NCBI RefSeq assembly: GCF_014649535.1
Contig: NZ_BMTF01000010.1
Coordinates: 18,311 to 82,310 of the forward strand
Direction of reading: 5' to 3'
DNA length: 64,000 bases
Source: Streptomyces gelaticus
GTDB lineage: Bacteria; Actinomycetota; Actinomycetes; Streptomycetales; Streptomycetaceae
Below are positions 51,718-59,531 of this stretch, piece after piece (the stretch's first letter is position 1; each line of letters begins with the position of its first letter). The notes under the pieces are model-generated. The model saw nothing but the letters and a program-made list of their open reading frames with translations, searched no databases and was not told where the DNA came from. The position numbers and the translations under genes are program-made.

Positions 51718-51841
51718 TGTCATCTAACCCTGTCGTCAGCCGTCATCGGATCTCATGGGATCGGAGCCGCCGTCGGGCCCCGGAATCACTGGGTTCATTG
51801 GACGCCCGTCGCCCCTGTCGTCATTCGATCGTTTGACGACA
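51718..51841. promoter_or_regulatory. Resolution (res) region of the transposon
   Basis: Upstream of tnpR lie TGTC-type half sites as in Tn3-family res: TGTCATCT (51718), TGTCGTCA (51731-51738), and a perfect inverted pair TGTCGTCA (51816-51823) / TGACGACA (51834-51841) around a 10-bp centre. The inverted pair has the form of a crossover subsite of 26 bp; the two others could be regulatory subsites. Position and orientation fit resolvase binding and autoregulation. Confidence 0.6.
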
Positions 51842-51979
51842 CTCGGCGGACTGCCCGGAAGGCTGGAGATCGGAGGGCACCGCGAATGATCACGGCTGTA
51901 CCTCTGTTCCCAGGGGACGTACTCCCGAAAGCGCCCGCGCTGTCGCGAGCATGCCCATAATGGCGGGACAGGGGACGGC

Positions 51980-53056
51980 ATGGGGGGGGCCGACGTGGAT
52001 GCACCTGACCTGGCGGCGATGGCTGCGCAAGCTCTCTCAGCCGCAGCATCAGGCGCCGCGAATACGGCGGTGTCGGATCTCGTACGCGGCAGGCTCAGCC
52101 GTTCCGCTCGCGGGCAGGCCGCCCTAGACGAGTTGGCCAACGCACCAAGTGATCCCGAGACAAGCAGTAACTTGCAAGCCACCCTTGCTGACGAGATCAG
52201 CAGCGATGCCGAGTTCGCTGGACGGCTCGCAGTGCTGCTCCATGCACCCTCACAACAGCACACTGGCAGCGTCGTCATGACAGGCAGCAAGGTGACACGC
52301 AGCCAGGTAGCACTTGGCCCGCTGACCATCAACAACACCCGTGCCGGGCAGCTGTCCCTCGCTGCTGGTGTCCTCCTGGTGGTGCTGATCGTCGCGCTTG
52401 CCGCCTACGGAGGTGTGCGGCTGTTCGACAACACCGACGACTCACCACTCAACGCGCCGTCGGAACCCGGCACTACGCGCTCTGCCAGCCGCGCCGCTGC
52501 TCTCCCGCCCACGACCGATACGGTCAGCCAGATCCTGCCGGGTCGAAGCAGTATGGACGCCCAGGAGTATCCCTGGGCTGGGACACCAGAGGTTAGGACG
52601 TCAGCGGCTGGTAGCGGCCTCTGTCGGGCAGCACCCGAATGCGAGAGGAATGCCACCGCGGCCGGCGCGGTGGAGTTCGGCCGGGGCGAGAACGAGGGGG
52701 AGAACCGGGCTGAGTTCTTGGTGCTGGCGTTCCCGGACGCTGCTGCCGCCCACCGGACGTACATCGACATCGTGCAGGACTATGAAGAGGCCGACCGCGG
52801 GTTCGGCAACTTCCGCAAGGTAGCGCTGGAGCGAAGAGGCGAGGAGAGCCAGGGTTTCGATGAGTACGGCACGGATGCCAAGAGCAACCCGGCACCGTTG
52901 AACGTCAATCGGATGCTGATTTTCCGGCAAGGCGCCTTCATCGGCGTAGCGCACCAGATGGACGACCCGACCGAGCAGCGGGGCACCCGTATCCTCAGTC
53001 TGTCCGCCATGCTTGCCAACCGCATCGCAAAAACCGACGCCGGAAAGACCCCGTAG
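51980..53056 (+). CDS. Cargo membrane protein with helical, strand-motif and extracytoplasmic parts
   Basis: A 358-residue protein with three parts. The cytosolic N-terminal part (about 1-90) is helical (AAQALSAAASGAANTAVSDL, RGRLSRSARGQAALDELANA, ETSSNLQATLADEISSDAEF, AGRLAVLL). A Gly/Thr/Asn-rich motif follows at about 92-120 (TGSVVMTGSKVTRSQVALGP, then TINNTRAG). After a transmembrane segment (LSLAAGVLLVVLIVALAAYG) comes an extracytoplasmic domain of about 200 residues with two Cys (GLCRAAPECER), FLVLAFPDAAAAHRTYIDI and NVNRMLIFRQGAFIGVAHQM, reminiscent of sensor-like domains of membrane kinases. Third codon positions contain more A and T than in neighbours (GCT, TCA, GCA), a sign of transfer. 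Function unknown. Confidence 0.72.
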   Translation: MGGADVDAPDLAAMAAQALSAAASGAANTAVSDLVRGRLSRSARGQAALDELANAPSDPETSSNLQATLADEISSDAEFAGRLAVLLHAPSQQHTGSVVMTGSKVTRSQVALGPLTINNTRAGQLSLAAGVLLVVLIVALAAYGGVRLFDNTDDSPLNAPSEPGTTRSASRAAALPPTTDTVSQILPGRSSMDAQEYPWAGTPEVRTSAAGSGLCRAAPECERNATAAGAVEFGRGENEGENRAEFLVLAFPDAAAAHRTYIDIVQDYEEADRGFGNFRKVALERRGEESQGFDEYGTDAKSNPAPLNVNRMLIFRQGAFIGVAHQMDDPTEQRGTRILSLSAMLANRIAKTDAGKTP

Positions 53057-53072
53057 CGGACGCCTCTCACTG

Positions 53073-53345
53073 TCACGGGGTGGATCGCGCCGCCCGTGCC
53101 GCACCCTCTATCGCCTGCCGGGGCCGGGGAAAGGCCAGGGGCGCCAGGTTGAGCCGCTTATCCATATCGAGCCGGAACGTGCCATACGGGTTGATGTTCG
53201 ACCAGAACAGCGCGGTCAGCCCGCGCCGGTCCTCGTCGTTCAGCGTGCCCTCGCCGCCCAGCTGCGGGCCGAGATCGAGGGTGCCGTCCGCGTAGCCGCT
53301 CGTTCGAGTGACGGCGCACTGGTCCCGGCCCGCGGACCGGTGGAA
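53073..53345 (-). pseudogene. C-terminal stump of a second Tn3-type transposase
   Basis: An open frame without a start ends in GTLNDEDRRGLTALFWSNIN and PYGTFRLDMDKRLNLAPLAF, a pattern I associate with the end of other actinobacterial Tn3-family transposases (NINPYG-type ending). It does not match the intact transposase here, which ends in HRNLNLLGRYSF. Upstream codons fade at about 53345 at the beginning of the next gene. It is a relic of another element inside this one. Confidence 0.5.
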
Positions 53346-53356
53346 GACTGTGGGCC

Positions 53357-53953
53357 GTGTCTGGGTTCGCGAGAGATCCGAAGTACTACGGCGACCGGCT
53401 GGTGTACGAGCCGCTGGAGCGGAAGTGGGCCGGGTACCACGCCCGGCACTGCGGGTGCGGCCGGGACTGGCTCGAAGCCCATGCCATCCCGGCCGGGTTC
53501 ACAGTGATTCCTCGGGGCAAGACCGGCTACTACGGACTCGTCGGCCCCGGCCTGACCGAAGGCGTCGACGAGGAGAAGCTGACTGCTGACGCCCTGTGGG
53601 AGGCGGTGACCGGCAAGCCCGGCACCCAGACCTGGCACGAGTCCGTGCACATCACCTGCCGCAGCCCGGAGTCGGAGGCGGCTCGCAAGGAGCACTACAA
53701 GCAGCTCTACGCCCCTGCCCAGGAGCGGCGGAAGCAGGCGAAGACCGAGCCGGCCACCGAGGCACAGGTGAAGTACCTGACCACGCTCGCGGAGAAGGTC
53801 GGCAAGGAGCGGTTCGACACCGAGTTCGCCAAGGTGATCAAGGGCAGCGACATCGCCCCGCGCGCTCCCCGGCAGCGGTGCGCGACGGCCGCGAAGCGGC
53901 TGACCAAGGCCAGGGCCCGCAAGCTCATCACCGCGCTGGTCGGCCACGACTAG
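53357..53953 (+). CDS. Cargo protein with a plasmid/mobile-element-type C-terminal helical domain
   Basis: A 198-residue soluble protein. The N-terminal part (about 1-100) has clustered aromatic and Cys/His residues (RKWAGYHARHCGCGRDWLEA), GKTGYYGLVGPGLTEG and TWHESVHITCRS. The C-terminal part is a helical, Lys-rich module TEAQVKYLTTLAEKVGKERF, DTEFAKVIKGSDIAPRAP and LTKARARKLITAL, which I associate with proteins on actinobacterial plasmids and integrative elements; its function is not known to me. Start GTG 53357. Its stop codon overlaps that of the convergent transposase gene by 4 bp (CTAG). Confidence 0.72.
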   Translation: MSGFARDPKYYGDRLVYEPLERKWAGYHARHCGCGRDWLEAHAIPAGFTVIPRGKTGYYGLVGPGLTEGVDEEKLTADALWEAVTGKPGTQTWHESVHITCRSPESEAARKEHYKQLYAPAQERRKQAKTEPATEAQVKYLTTLAEKVGKERFDTEFAKVIKGSDIAPRAPRQRCATAAKRLTKARARKLITALVGHD

Positions 53954-56900
53954 TCCAGCTCGGCCCCGTCGTCGTCCTCGTCCAGCTCCGGCGCCTCCGG
54001 GTCGTGCAGCGGGCGCAGGCCGGCGGCCGGGGCGGAGGCGGTGAAGCTGTAGCGGCCGAGCAGGTTCAGGTTGCGGTGCTTGAGCGGGGACAGGCGGGCG
54101 ATGTCCTCGTCCCGCAGTTCGTGGCCCTCGGCGCGGAGCTGGGCGACGGCGGCGTCGATGTACTTCGTCGTCCACAGCACGATGGCGTTGAGGACCAGGC
54201 CGAGCGCTCCGAGCTGGTCCTCCATCCCGTCGCGGTACGCCTGATGGATGGTGCCGCGCTTGCCGTGGCACACGTCGCGGGCGAGCTTGTGGCGGGACTC
54301 CTGCACGGTGAGCTGCCGGTTCATCTGCCGCCGGTAGGTGTCGTCCACCGGATCGACCACCCGCAGCAGGTGCTCGGTCTTCGCGATCCGCCCGTACTCC
54401 GCGAACGCCGCCCCGAGCGGGGTGGGGCGGCCGTCGCGGCCGAACATCCGCAGCAGGTCGTAGGCGCGGACCTGGTTGGTGACCAGGGAACCGGCGACCT
54501 TCAGCATGTCCGGCCAATGCGTGATCACCTTGTTCAGGTTGACCCGGTTGCGGGCCAGGTCCTCCACCGGGCCGTACGTACCGGTCTCGACGCCGGGCAT
54601 GGTGGCCCGCCAGAACCGCTGGTCGTCCAGGTCGCGGAAGCGGGGGCTGAAGTTGTAGCCGAGGATCTTGAACAGGCCGAACACCATGTCGGAGTACGAG
54701 GCGTTGTCGGTCGCCACCATCTCCGGCTTGACCCCGCCGTCGAGGTTCAGCAGCGCGTCCAGGATGTGCAGGGAGTCGCGCGGGGTGCCGGGGACAACCA
54801 TCTGCCCGATGCCCGCGACCTGGTCGTTGACGGCGTTGAGCCAGGTGATGCCGCGCTTGAAGCCGAAGTACTTCGGCGAGGGGGCGGCGCTGATGGTGCG
54901 CACCGGCACTTGGAAGCGCAGCCCGTCTACGGAGGCCAGCAGCCCCTCGCCCCAGTACTGGACGATCGGGATGTCGGCCTGGGCGGCGATGAGAGCTGCG
55001 TTCGCCGCGGCGATGGTGTCGGCGCGCAGGTAGTACTGGTCCACGTGCACGAGCCGGGCCCGGGTCAGGGCCTCGTAGCCGGGGTTCACCACCGGAGTCA
55101 GGCCGATGTTGCACGCCTCGGAGACCAGCAGCGCGACCATGGAGGTGGGCAGGTCCTTCATCCGGGTCGTGCCGTCGCCGAGGTGGACGAAGGCGTCGAG
55201 GAACCCGGTCCAGGCGTTCACCTCGAACAGCAGGTCCGGCAGGTCGATCTTCGGGAGCATCTTCTCGACCCGCTTGCGCAGCCAGGCCAGCGACTTGGGC
55301 TCGCCGAGCGCGCCGAGCTTGTCGACGTTCAGCTTCACCCGCCCGTCGTCCTGCACCTCGATGGACACCTTCGCCGCCGGCCCGGCCTCCGTGAGGCGCA
55401 TCGCGAGCTGCTTCCATCCGGCGTCCAGGCCGCGCACCAGCTCCGCCAGGTGCTCGGTGACGGGCATGTCCAGGCTCAGTGCCGCCAGGACGTCCTCCTC
55501 GACCGCGTCCCAGTCCGGGCCCTCCAAGAGGCGGGCGCGCGGGTTGGACCAGCGGTGCGAGGGTGAGGCGAAGACGTCGCGGTTGTTCAGGGCCCGGTGC
55601 AGCTGCTCCAGCACGCACACCACGTACGCGTCCCGGTCCACCGCGCCCTGCGGCAGATCGGGGTTGGCGTACACCGCCTTGCGCCATGCCGGCGGCACGA
55701 GCTTGTCGTCGACCTCGCGCGGCAGCAGAGGCTTCACCCCGACCTTCCGCCGCGCCAGCGCCGGAAGCCCGCGCACCCCGGCCAGGACCCGCTTGCCCGC
55801 GCTCGCCGCGTCGAGCGCCTTCGACTCGCCCAGCAGCGCGAGGAACGGGCGGACCGTGGCGTACCGGGTCGCCAGCGCGGCCCGCATCGCGATGTCGGCC
55901 GTGTTCTCGTCCTCGGGCACCAGAGTCACCACGGTGGCCGCCGCGCTCATCACGGCGGCGCGCGGGGCGACCTCCTCCACCGCCGCCCACAGCGCGGCCA
56001 CGTCCAGGTCCGTCTCCTGCTCCTCGACCAGCTTCAGCTCCTCGAACAGCACCTTCGCCGCCCGCGCGAGCGTGCGCGATGCCTTCTCCAGCTGCGGCAG
56101 CGTCGACAGCCGCTCCTTCTCCGTCTTCCGTTTCGCGGCGTTCAGCAGCCGGGTGGCCATCAGGACCTGGAAGAGATCCAGGGCCTCGTCGATCGCCTTC
56201 GCCTCCAGGTGCCGCATGACCGCGGTGAGCATCGCCGTGCGCTTGGGCTCCGTCGCCCGCTCCAGCAGCGGCGCCTTTGACCCCAGCGCGTACCGGGCCA
56301 GCGCTGCCATCCGGTTCGGCGGGATCTGCGACAGCCGCAACCGGCCCAGCCGGTAGGCGCCGATCTCGTCCACGCGCTCCAACGCGCGGGCGAACGCCGT
56401 GCCCGTCGTCCGCGTCGGCGGCCGGCGCAGCCGCTCCAGCTCCGAGAACCGCGCCCCCTCCGGCGTCTTCAACGTCGCCACCAACTCGCCCGGCAGCGCC
56501 GGGTCGGCGCGGCGGGCGGCGCCCGCGACCGTGGCGTGCAGCCGCTTCTCCGCGACCTTCCGGGCCTCCGACACCTGCCGGGCCAGCACGCTCACCCCGG
56601 GCAGCAGCACCCGGTGACGGCGCAGCCAGCCCACCGCCTGGTTGAACAGCGCCACCGGCCCCTCGGCGTGCGTCCACGCCCGCCCGTGCAGGAACGTCCG
56701 GAACCGGCGCGACCACTCCGCATCCTCGTACTCGCGGTACTCGTAGGCGTCCCGGATCTCCCACGCGTGCTCGTACGGCGTCGGCTTGCGCTCGGTGTAC
56801 CGCTTCACGCACGAGACGTCCTCGATGCCGAGCTGCACGGCCAGGTGCTCGACCACGACCCACGGCACGTCCAGCGGGTCGTCCGGGAGGAAGCGGCCGA

Positions 56901-57084
56901 TGTAGCGCACGGTGCACATCTGGAGAGCGAACCCGAGCCGACTGTGGTCCCCGCGCCGCTTCGCGATCAGCTTGCGGTCCTCGTCGTCCAGGAAGAAGAA
57001 CCGCTCCAGCTCCGGCCGGGTCGGCTCCTCTTTGAACTTGCCGTACGACGCCGCCTGCTCATCGGTCAGGAACTCCACTGGCAT
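53950..57084 (-). CDS. tnpA: Tn3-family transposase
   Basis: A full-length 1044-residue transposase. The N-terminal DUF4158 domain reads FLTDEQAASYGKF, FFLDDEDRKLIAKRRGDHSRLGFALQMCTVRYIGRF in blocks. The C-terminal catalytic DDE domain has the first Asp in YWGEGLLASVDGLRF, the second in MVATDNASYSDMVFGLF, and the Glu helix region in DQLGALGLVLNAIVLWTTKYID. It ends in HRNLNLLGRYSF. Length and motifs are intact, so the element may still be active. Start ATG 57084 lies 83 bp inside the right inverted repeat. It cuts the ends and joins them to a target through replicative transposition. Confidence 0.96.
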   Translation of the reverse strand: MPVEFLTDEQAASYGKFKEEPTRPELERFFFLDDEDRKLIAKRRGDHSRLGFALQMCTVRYIGRFLPDDPLDVPWVVVEHLAVQLGIEDVSCVKRYTERKPTPYEHAWEIRDAYEYREYEDAEWSRRFRTFLHGRAWTHAEGPVALFNQAVGWLRRHRVLLPGVSVLARQVSEARKVAEKRLHATVAGAARRADPALPGELVATLKTPEGARFSELERLRRPPTRTTGTAFARALERVDEIGAYRLGRLRLSQIPPNRMAALARYALGSKAPLLERATEPKRTAMLTAVMRHLEAKAIDEALDLFQVLMATRLLNAAKRKTEKERLSTLPQLEKASRTLARAAKVLFEELKLVEEQETDLDVAALWAAVEEVAPRAAVMSAAATVVTLVPEDENTADIAMRAALATRYATVRPFLALLGESKALDAASAGKRVLAGVRGLPALARRKVGVKPLLPREVDDKLVPPAWRKAVYANPDLPQGAVDRDAYVVCVLEQLHRALNNRDVFASPSHRWSNPRARLLEGPDWDAVEEDVLAALSLDMPVTEHLAELVRGLDAGWKQLAMRLTEAGPAAKVSIEVQDDGRVKLNVDKLGALGEPKSLAWLRKRVEKMLPKIDLPDLLFEVNAWTGFLDAFVHLGDGTTRMKDLPTSMVALLVSEACNIGLTPVVNPGYEALTRARLVHVDQYYLRADTIAAANAALIAAQADIPIVQYWGEGLLASVDGLRFQVPVRTISAAPSPKYFGFKRGITWLNAVNDQVAGIGQMVVPGTPRDSLHILDALLNLDGGVKPEMVATDNASYSDMVFGLFKILGYNFSPRFRDLDDQRFWRATMPGVETGTYGPVEDLARNRVNLNKVITHWPDMLKVAGSLVTNQVRAYDLLRMFGRDGRPTPLGAAFAEYGRIAKTEHLLRVVDPVDDTYRRQMNRQLTVQESRHKLARDVCHGKRGTIHQAYRDGMEDQLGALGLVLNAIVLWTTKYIDAAVAQLRAEGHELRDEDIARLSPLKHRNLNLLGRYSFTASAPAAGLRPLHDPEAPELDEDDDGAELD

Positions 57085-57166
57085 GGACGCGAAGCTATCG
57101 GCGCCCGCAGACGCTCAGGGATCTTCCGCCGAACCTCGCCGCCGGGCCTGCCGCCCGTGGTAGAGG

Positions 57167-57210
57167 CCATGATCACCGGCTTAGCGTTAACCGCTGTACC
57201 GATGTTCCCC
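57167..57210. repeat. Right inverted repeat of the Tn3-family element
   Basis: Exact inverted copy of 50719-50762, ending with CCCC. The 5 bp that follow (GAGGC) differ from those before the left end (GCCTT). Confidence 0.95.
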
Positions 57211-57365
57211 GAGGCCGGGACCCAGCCGCGGAACCGGACCGCCGAAGACCGGTGGTCCGGTTCTCGTGCAGCCGGCCGGAGTGTGGCCCTCGGGCCGTCG
57301 GCGGTTGCCGCGGCGACTCAGCGGAGACAGAGTGAGAGAAGAGCCACACGAGATCGGAGCGTGTC

Positions 57366-57521
57366 GTGATCATTCTCGGAGTCATCCTGCTTGTCATCGG
57401 ATTCGTGACCGGCATTTCCATCCTGTGGACGATCGGGATCATCCTCGCCGTGGTGGGTCTGATTCTGTGGATCCTGGGCGGGATGGGACACGCGGTCGCC
57501 GGACGGAAGCACTACTGGTAG
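57366..57521 (+). CDS. DUF6131-type small membrane protein
   Basis: A 51-residue protein with two hydrophobic segments (IILGVILLVIGFVTGISILW and IGIILAVVGLILWILGGMG) and a short polar end GRKHYW. It matches DUF6131, a family of small Streptomyces membrane proteins. GTG 57366 has GGAG 6 bp upstream. It is the first chromosomal gene right of the transposon, and may belong to the stress group that follows. Function unknown. Confidence 0.8.
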   Translation: MIILGVILLVIGFVTGISILWTIGIILAVVGLILWILGGMGHAVAGRKHYW

Positions 57522-58053
57522 AGCGACCGGACAAGCGTGCGGCGCCTGCGGCAGGCCTCGGTGCAACAGCCGGGAGGCACGGCCGGCACGGCGATCCTGG
57601 CACGGGTGGTCCGCACGAAGTGGTCGAACCGTGCCCCGTACCCCGTGTTCCGCTGGTTCGGAATCCGAGCCGCTCCCCGCAGCGGTTCCCGGATGCCTGG
57701 TGACGGCGCTGCGCGATCTCGCCCGCCAGGCGACACATTGCTCCCGGAGCCCGCTGGACGAGGCCGCGGGCCGGACAGCCACGGAGACGATCATGTGCTG
57801 ACCCGCCGGGCATGCCCGTGGCCCTGCGCGGTGAAGGGCCGGCCGAACCCGCTGCACCACCCCGCTCGGGCGTCGGCGCCGGAATGGACCTCCCCGGCCC
57901 CGCGGGCCCCACGTCGCGCACCGTCGGTGTGCACGGGAACGGTGACGGCCTCTGAGCAGCACGGCGTCTCGCCGCCCCGGACACCGATGCGACGGCAGGC
58001 AGCCCGCAACGTTCGGAAACCCAGGACTCCACCCCTCCCGAAAGGACCCGGGA
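57522..58053. other. Gap without a recognisable gene
   Basis: No ORF with ribosome site and motif was found in these 532 bp. One plus-strand run (LVTALRDLARQATHC, ending METIMC-like at about 57798) looks coding but lacks a start and is short. The last 60 bp carry the ribosome site GAAAGGACC of the PfpI gene. Confidence 0.5.
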
Positions 58054-58623
58054 ATGTCTGACAACGACGTGAGCAAGCGGAAGGTACTGGCGATCGTCAC
58101 GAACTACGGGGTCGAACAGGACGAGCTCCTGGTACCTCTGGAGCACCTGCGCGGCTGGGGCGCCGAAGTGGATGTCGCCGCCGTGTCCACGGACGACGTC
58201 CGGACGCTGGTGAGGAACAAGGCCCCCGGGAAGACGGTCCGGCCCGAACTCTCGCTGGCCGACGTGGACCCGGCCGCCTACGACCTGCTGCTGGTCCCCG
58301 GCGGCACCGTGAACGCCGACACCCTGCGCAGACAGGATGCCGCGACCGGCATCGTCCGCGCCTTCACCTCGTCCGGACGGCCCGTAGCGGCCATCTGCCA
58401 CGGGCCGTGGGCCCTGATCGAAGCAGACGTGGTGGCGGGAAAGAAGATGACCTCCTACCCCTCGCTGAGGACGGACATCCGCAATGCCGGGGGCGAATGG
58501 GCAGACGAGCCGGTCGTCACGGACGACACCCAGGGCTGGACCCTCATCACCTCACGCAACCCGGGTGACCTCGAACCGTTCCTCCGCGAGGTGGATTCGG
58601 CGCTCGCCGTGAGCACCCAGTGA
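58054..58623 (+). CDS. PfpI/DJ-1 family type 1 glutamine-amidotransferase-like protein
   Basis: A 189-residue single-domain protein. The flavodoxin-like fold starts KVLAIVTNYGVEQDELLVPL, continues DLLLVPGGTVNADTLRR, and has the nucleophile elbow VAAICHGPWALIEADVVAGKKMTSYPSLRTDIRNAGG with the reactive Cys and the adjacent His. The WADEPVVTDD and LITSRNPGDL motifs are typical of PfpI. Members act as deglycases, chaperones or proteases against stress damage. Start ATG 58054 with AAAGGACC upstream. Confidence 0.9.
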   Translation: MSDNDVSKRKVLAIVTNYGVEQDELLVPLEHLRGWGAEVDVAAVSTDDVRTLVRNKAPGKTVRPELSLADVDPAAYDLLLVPGGTVNADTLRRQDAATGIVRAFTSSGRPVAAICHGPWALIEADVVAGKKMTSYPSLRTDIRNAGGEWADEPVVTDDTQGWTLITSRNPGDLEPFLREVDSALAVSTQ

Positions 58624-58845
58624 GAATCTCTTCCGAGCGACGCGCAAAACCTGGCTCCCGCCACACGGGCAGCGCGCGGGAAGGAAGAAGCCGCGCCGCC
58701 CCGGCCGCCGCCTGAAGGAACGCGACTGCGCCGAGGAGGTGAGTGGCGGGTCTGTCGTCGCGTGCGGAGCGGGGCTTTCCGGTCCGTTGCGGTTGTCTGG
58801 CACCCGAACCGCGCCCTGCGGGGCAACGAGCCGGGAAGGACTGTC

Positions 58846-59409
58846 ATGGGACACGGCGGCAACGTGATCGAGGAACTCATGGCCGATCACCGCGAAATGG
58901 ACGAGCTCTTCGCCCGGATCGAAGCCCAGCCGGTCGGTCATCCGCAGCGGCGGGAGCTGGCGGACGTGCTGACCGCGGAGCTGGTACGCCACTCGATGGC
59001 CGAGGAGATGCATCTGTATCCGGCGGTACGTGAGCACGTTCCGCACGGCGGGGCGATGGCCGACAAGGAACTCGCCGAACACACCGAGGTCGAGCGGATG
59101 CTCAAGGACCTGGAAGCACTGCACCCGGATGATCCGCAGTTCAACGACATCACCGCGAAGCTGAAGTTCAAGGTCGCTTCCCACGTCCGCGAGGAGGAAC
59201 ACGATCTCTTCCCGAAGCTCGCGGAGTCCTGTTCGGCCGAGAAGCTGGACGAGCTGGGGCAACTGGTCCGTCTGTCCAAGGAAACGGCCCCCACCCGCCC
59301 GCATCCGCTCCTCCCCCACTCCCCGCCCCTCGAGAAGCTGATCGCTCCCGGGGCGGGGCTGGTGGACCGCATCCGCGATCTGCTGAGCGGCCGCAGGACC
59401 ACGGAATGA
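58846..59409 (+). CDS. Hemerythrin-domain protein
   Basis: A 187-residue protein with a hemerythrin HHE domain. The iron-site pattern shows as LMADHREMDELF, ELVRHSMAEEMHLYPAVREHV, ELAEHTEVERML and KVASHVREEEHDLFPKL, four helices with the expected His/Glu pairs. The C-terminal part is Pro-rich and then helical. It binds O2, NO or iron, or senses them. ATG 58846 has GGGAAGGA upstream. The upstream longer frame has no domain. It is one of four stress-type genes here. Confidence 0.88.
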   Translation: MGHGGNVIEELMADHREMDELFARIEAQPVGHPQRRELADVLTAELVRHSMAEEMHLYPAVREHVPHGGAMADKELAEHTEVERMLKDLEALHPDDPQFNDITAKLKFKVASHVREEEHDLFPKLAESCSAEKLDELGQLVRLSKETAPTRPHPLLPHSPPLEKLIAPGAGLVDRIRDLLSGRRTTE

Positions 59410-59531
59410 TCCTCGCCGCACCGGGCACGGCCGAGCGAAAGGCCGGAACCACCGGGGTCGAGGGACGACCGACCCGGCGGGAGATCTCGCCGTGCCCCGG
59501 GACCGAGGACTCCTTCGCCGCACGAGCACGG

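Larger units (their letters stand above)
50719..57210. mobile_element. Complete Tn3-family transposon, 6.5 kb
   Basis: The element is bounded by 44-bp perfect inverted repeats (50719-50762 and 57167-57210), both starting GGGG as in Tn3-family ends. It carries a serine resolvase (50757-51680), a res-like region (51718-51841), two cargo genes (51980-53056, 53357-53953), a stump of a second Tn3-type transposase (53073-53345) and an intact transposase gene (53950-57084). The 5 bp outside each end differ, so no target-site duplication is visible. Outside the GGGG the flanks still share GGG-N-CCCGGCCT as inverted repeat, so the ends may lie further out. Confidence 0.93.

Noticed and set aside
53240..56917. 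A 1225-codon minus-strand open frame overlapping tnpA
   Set aside because: Out-of-frame shadow; the neighbouring frame has a full-length Tn3 transposase with catalytic motifs.
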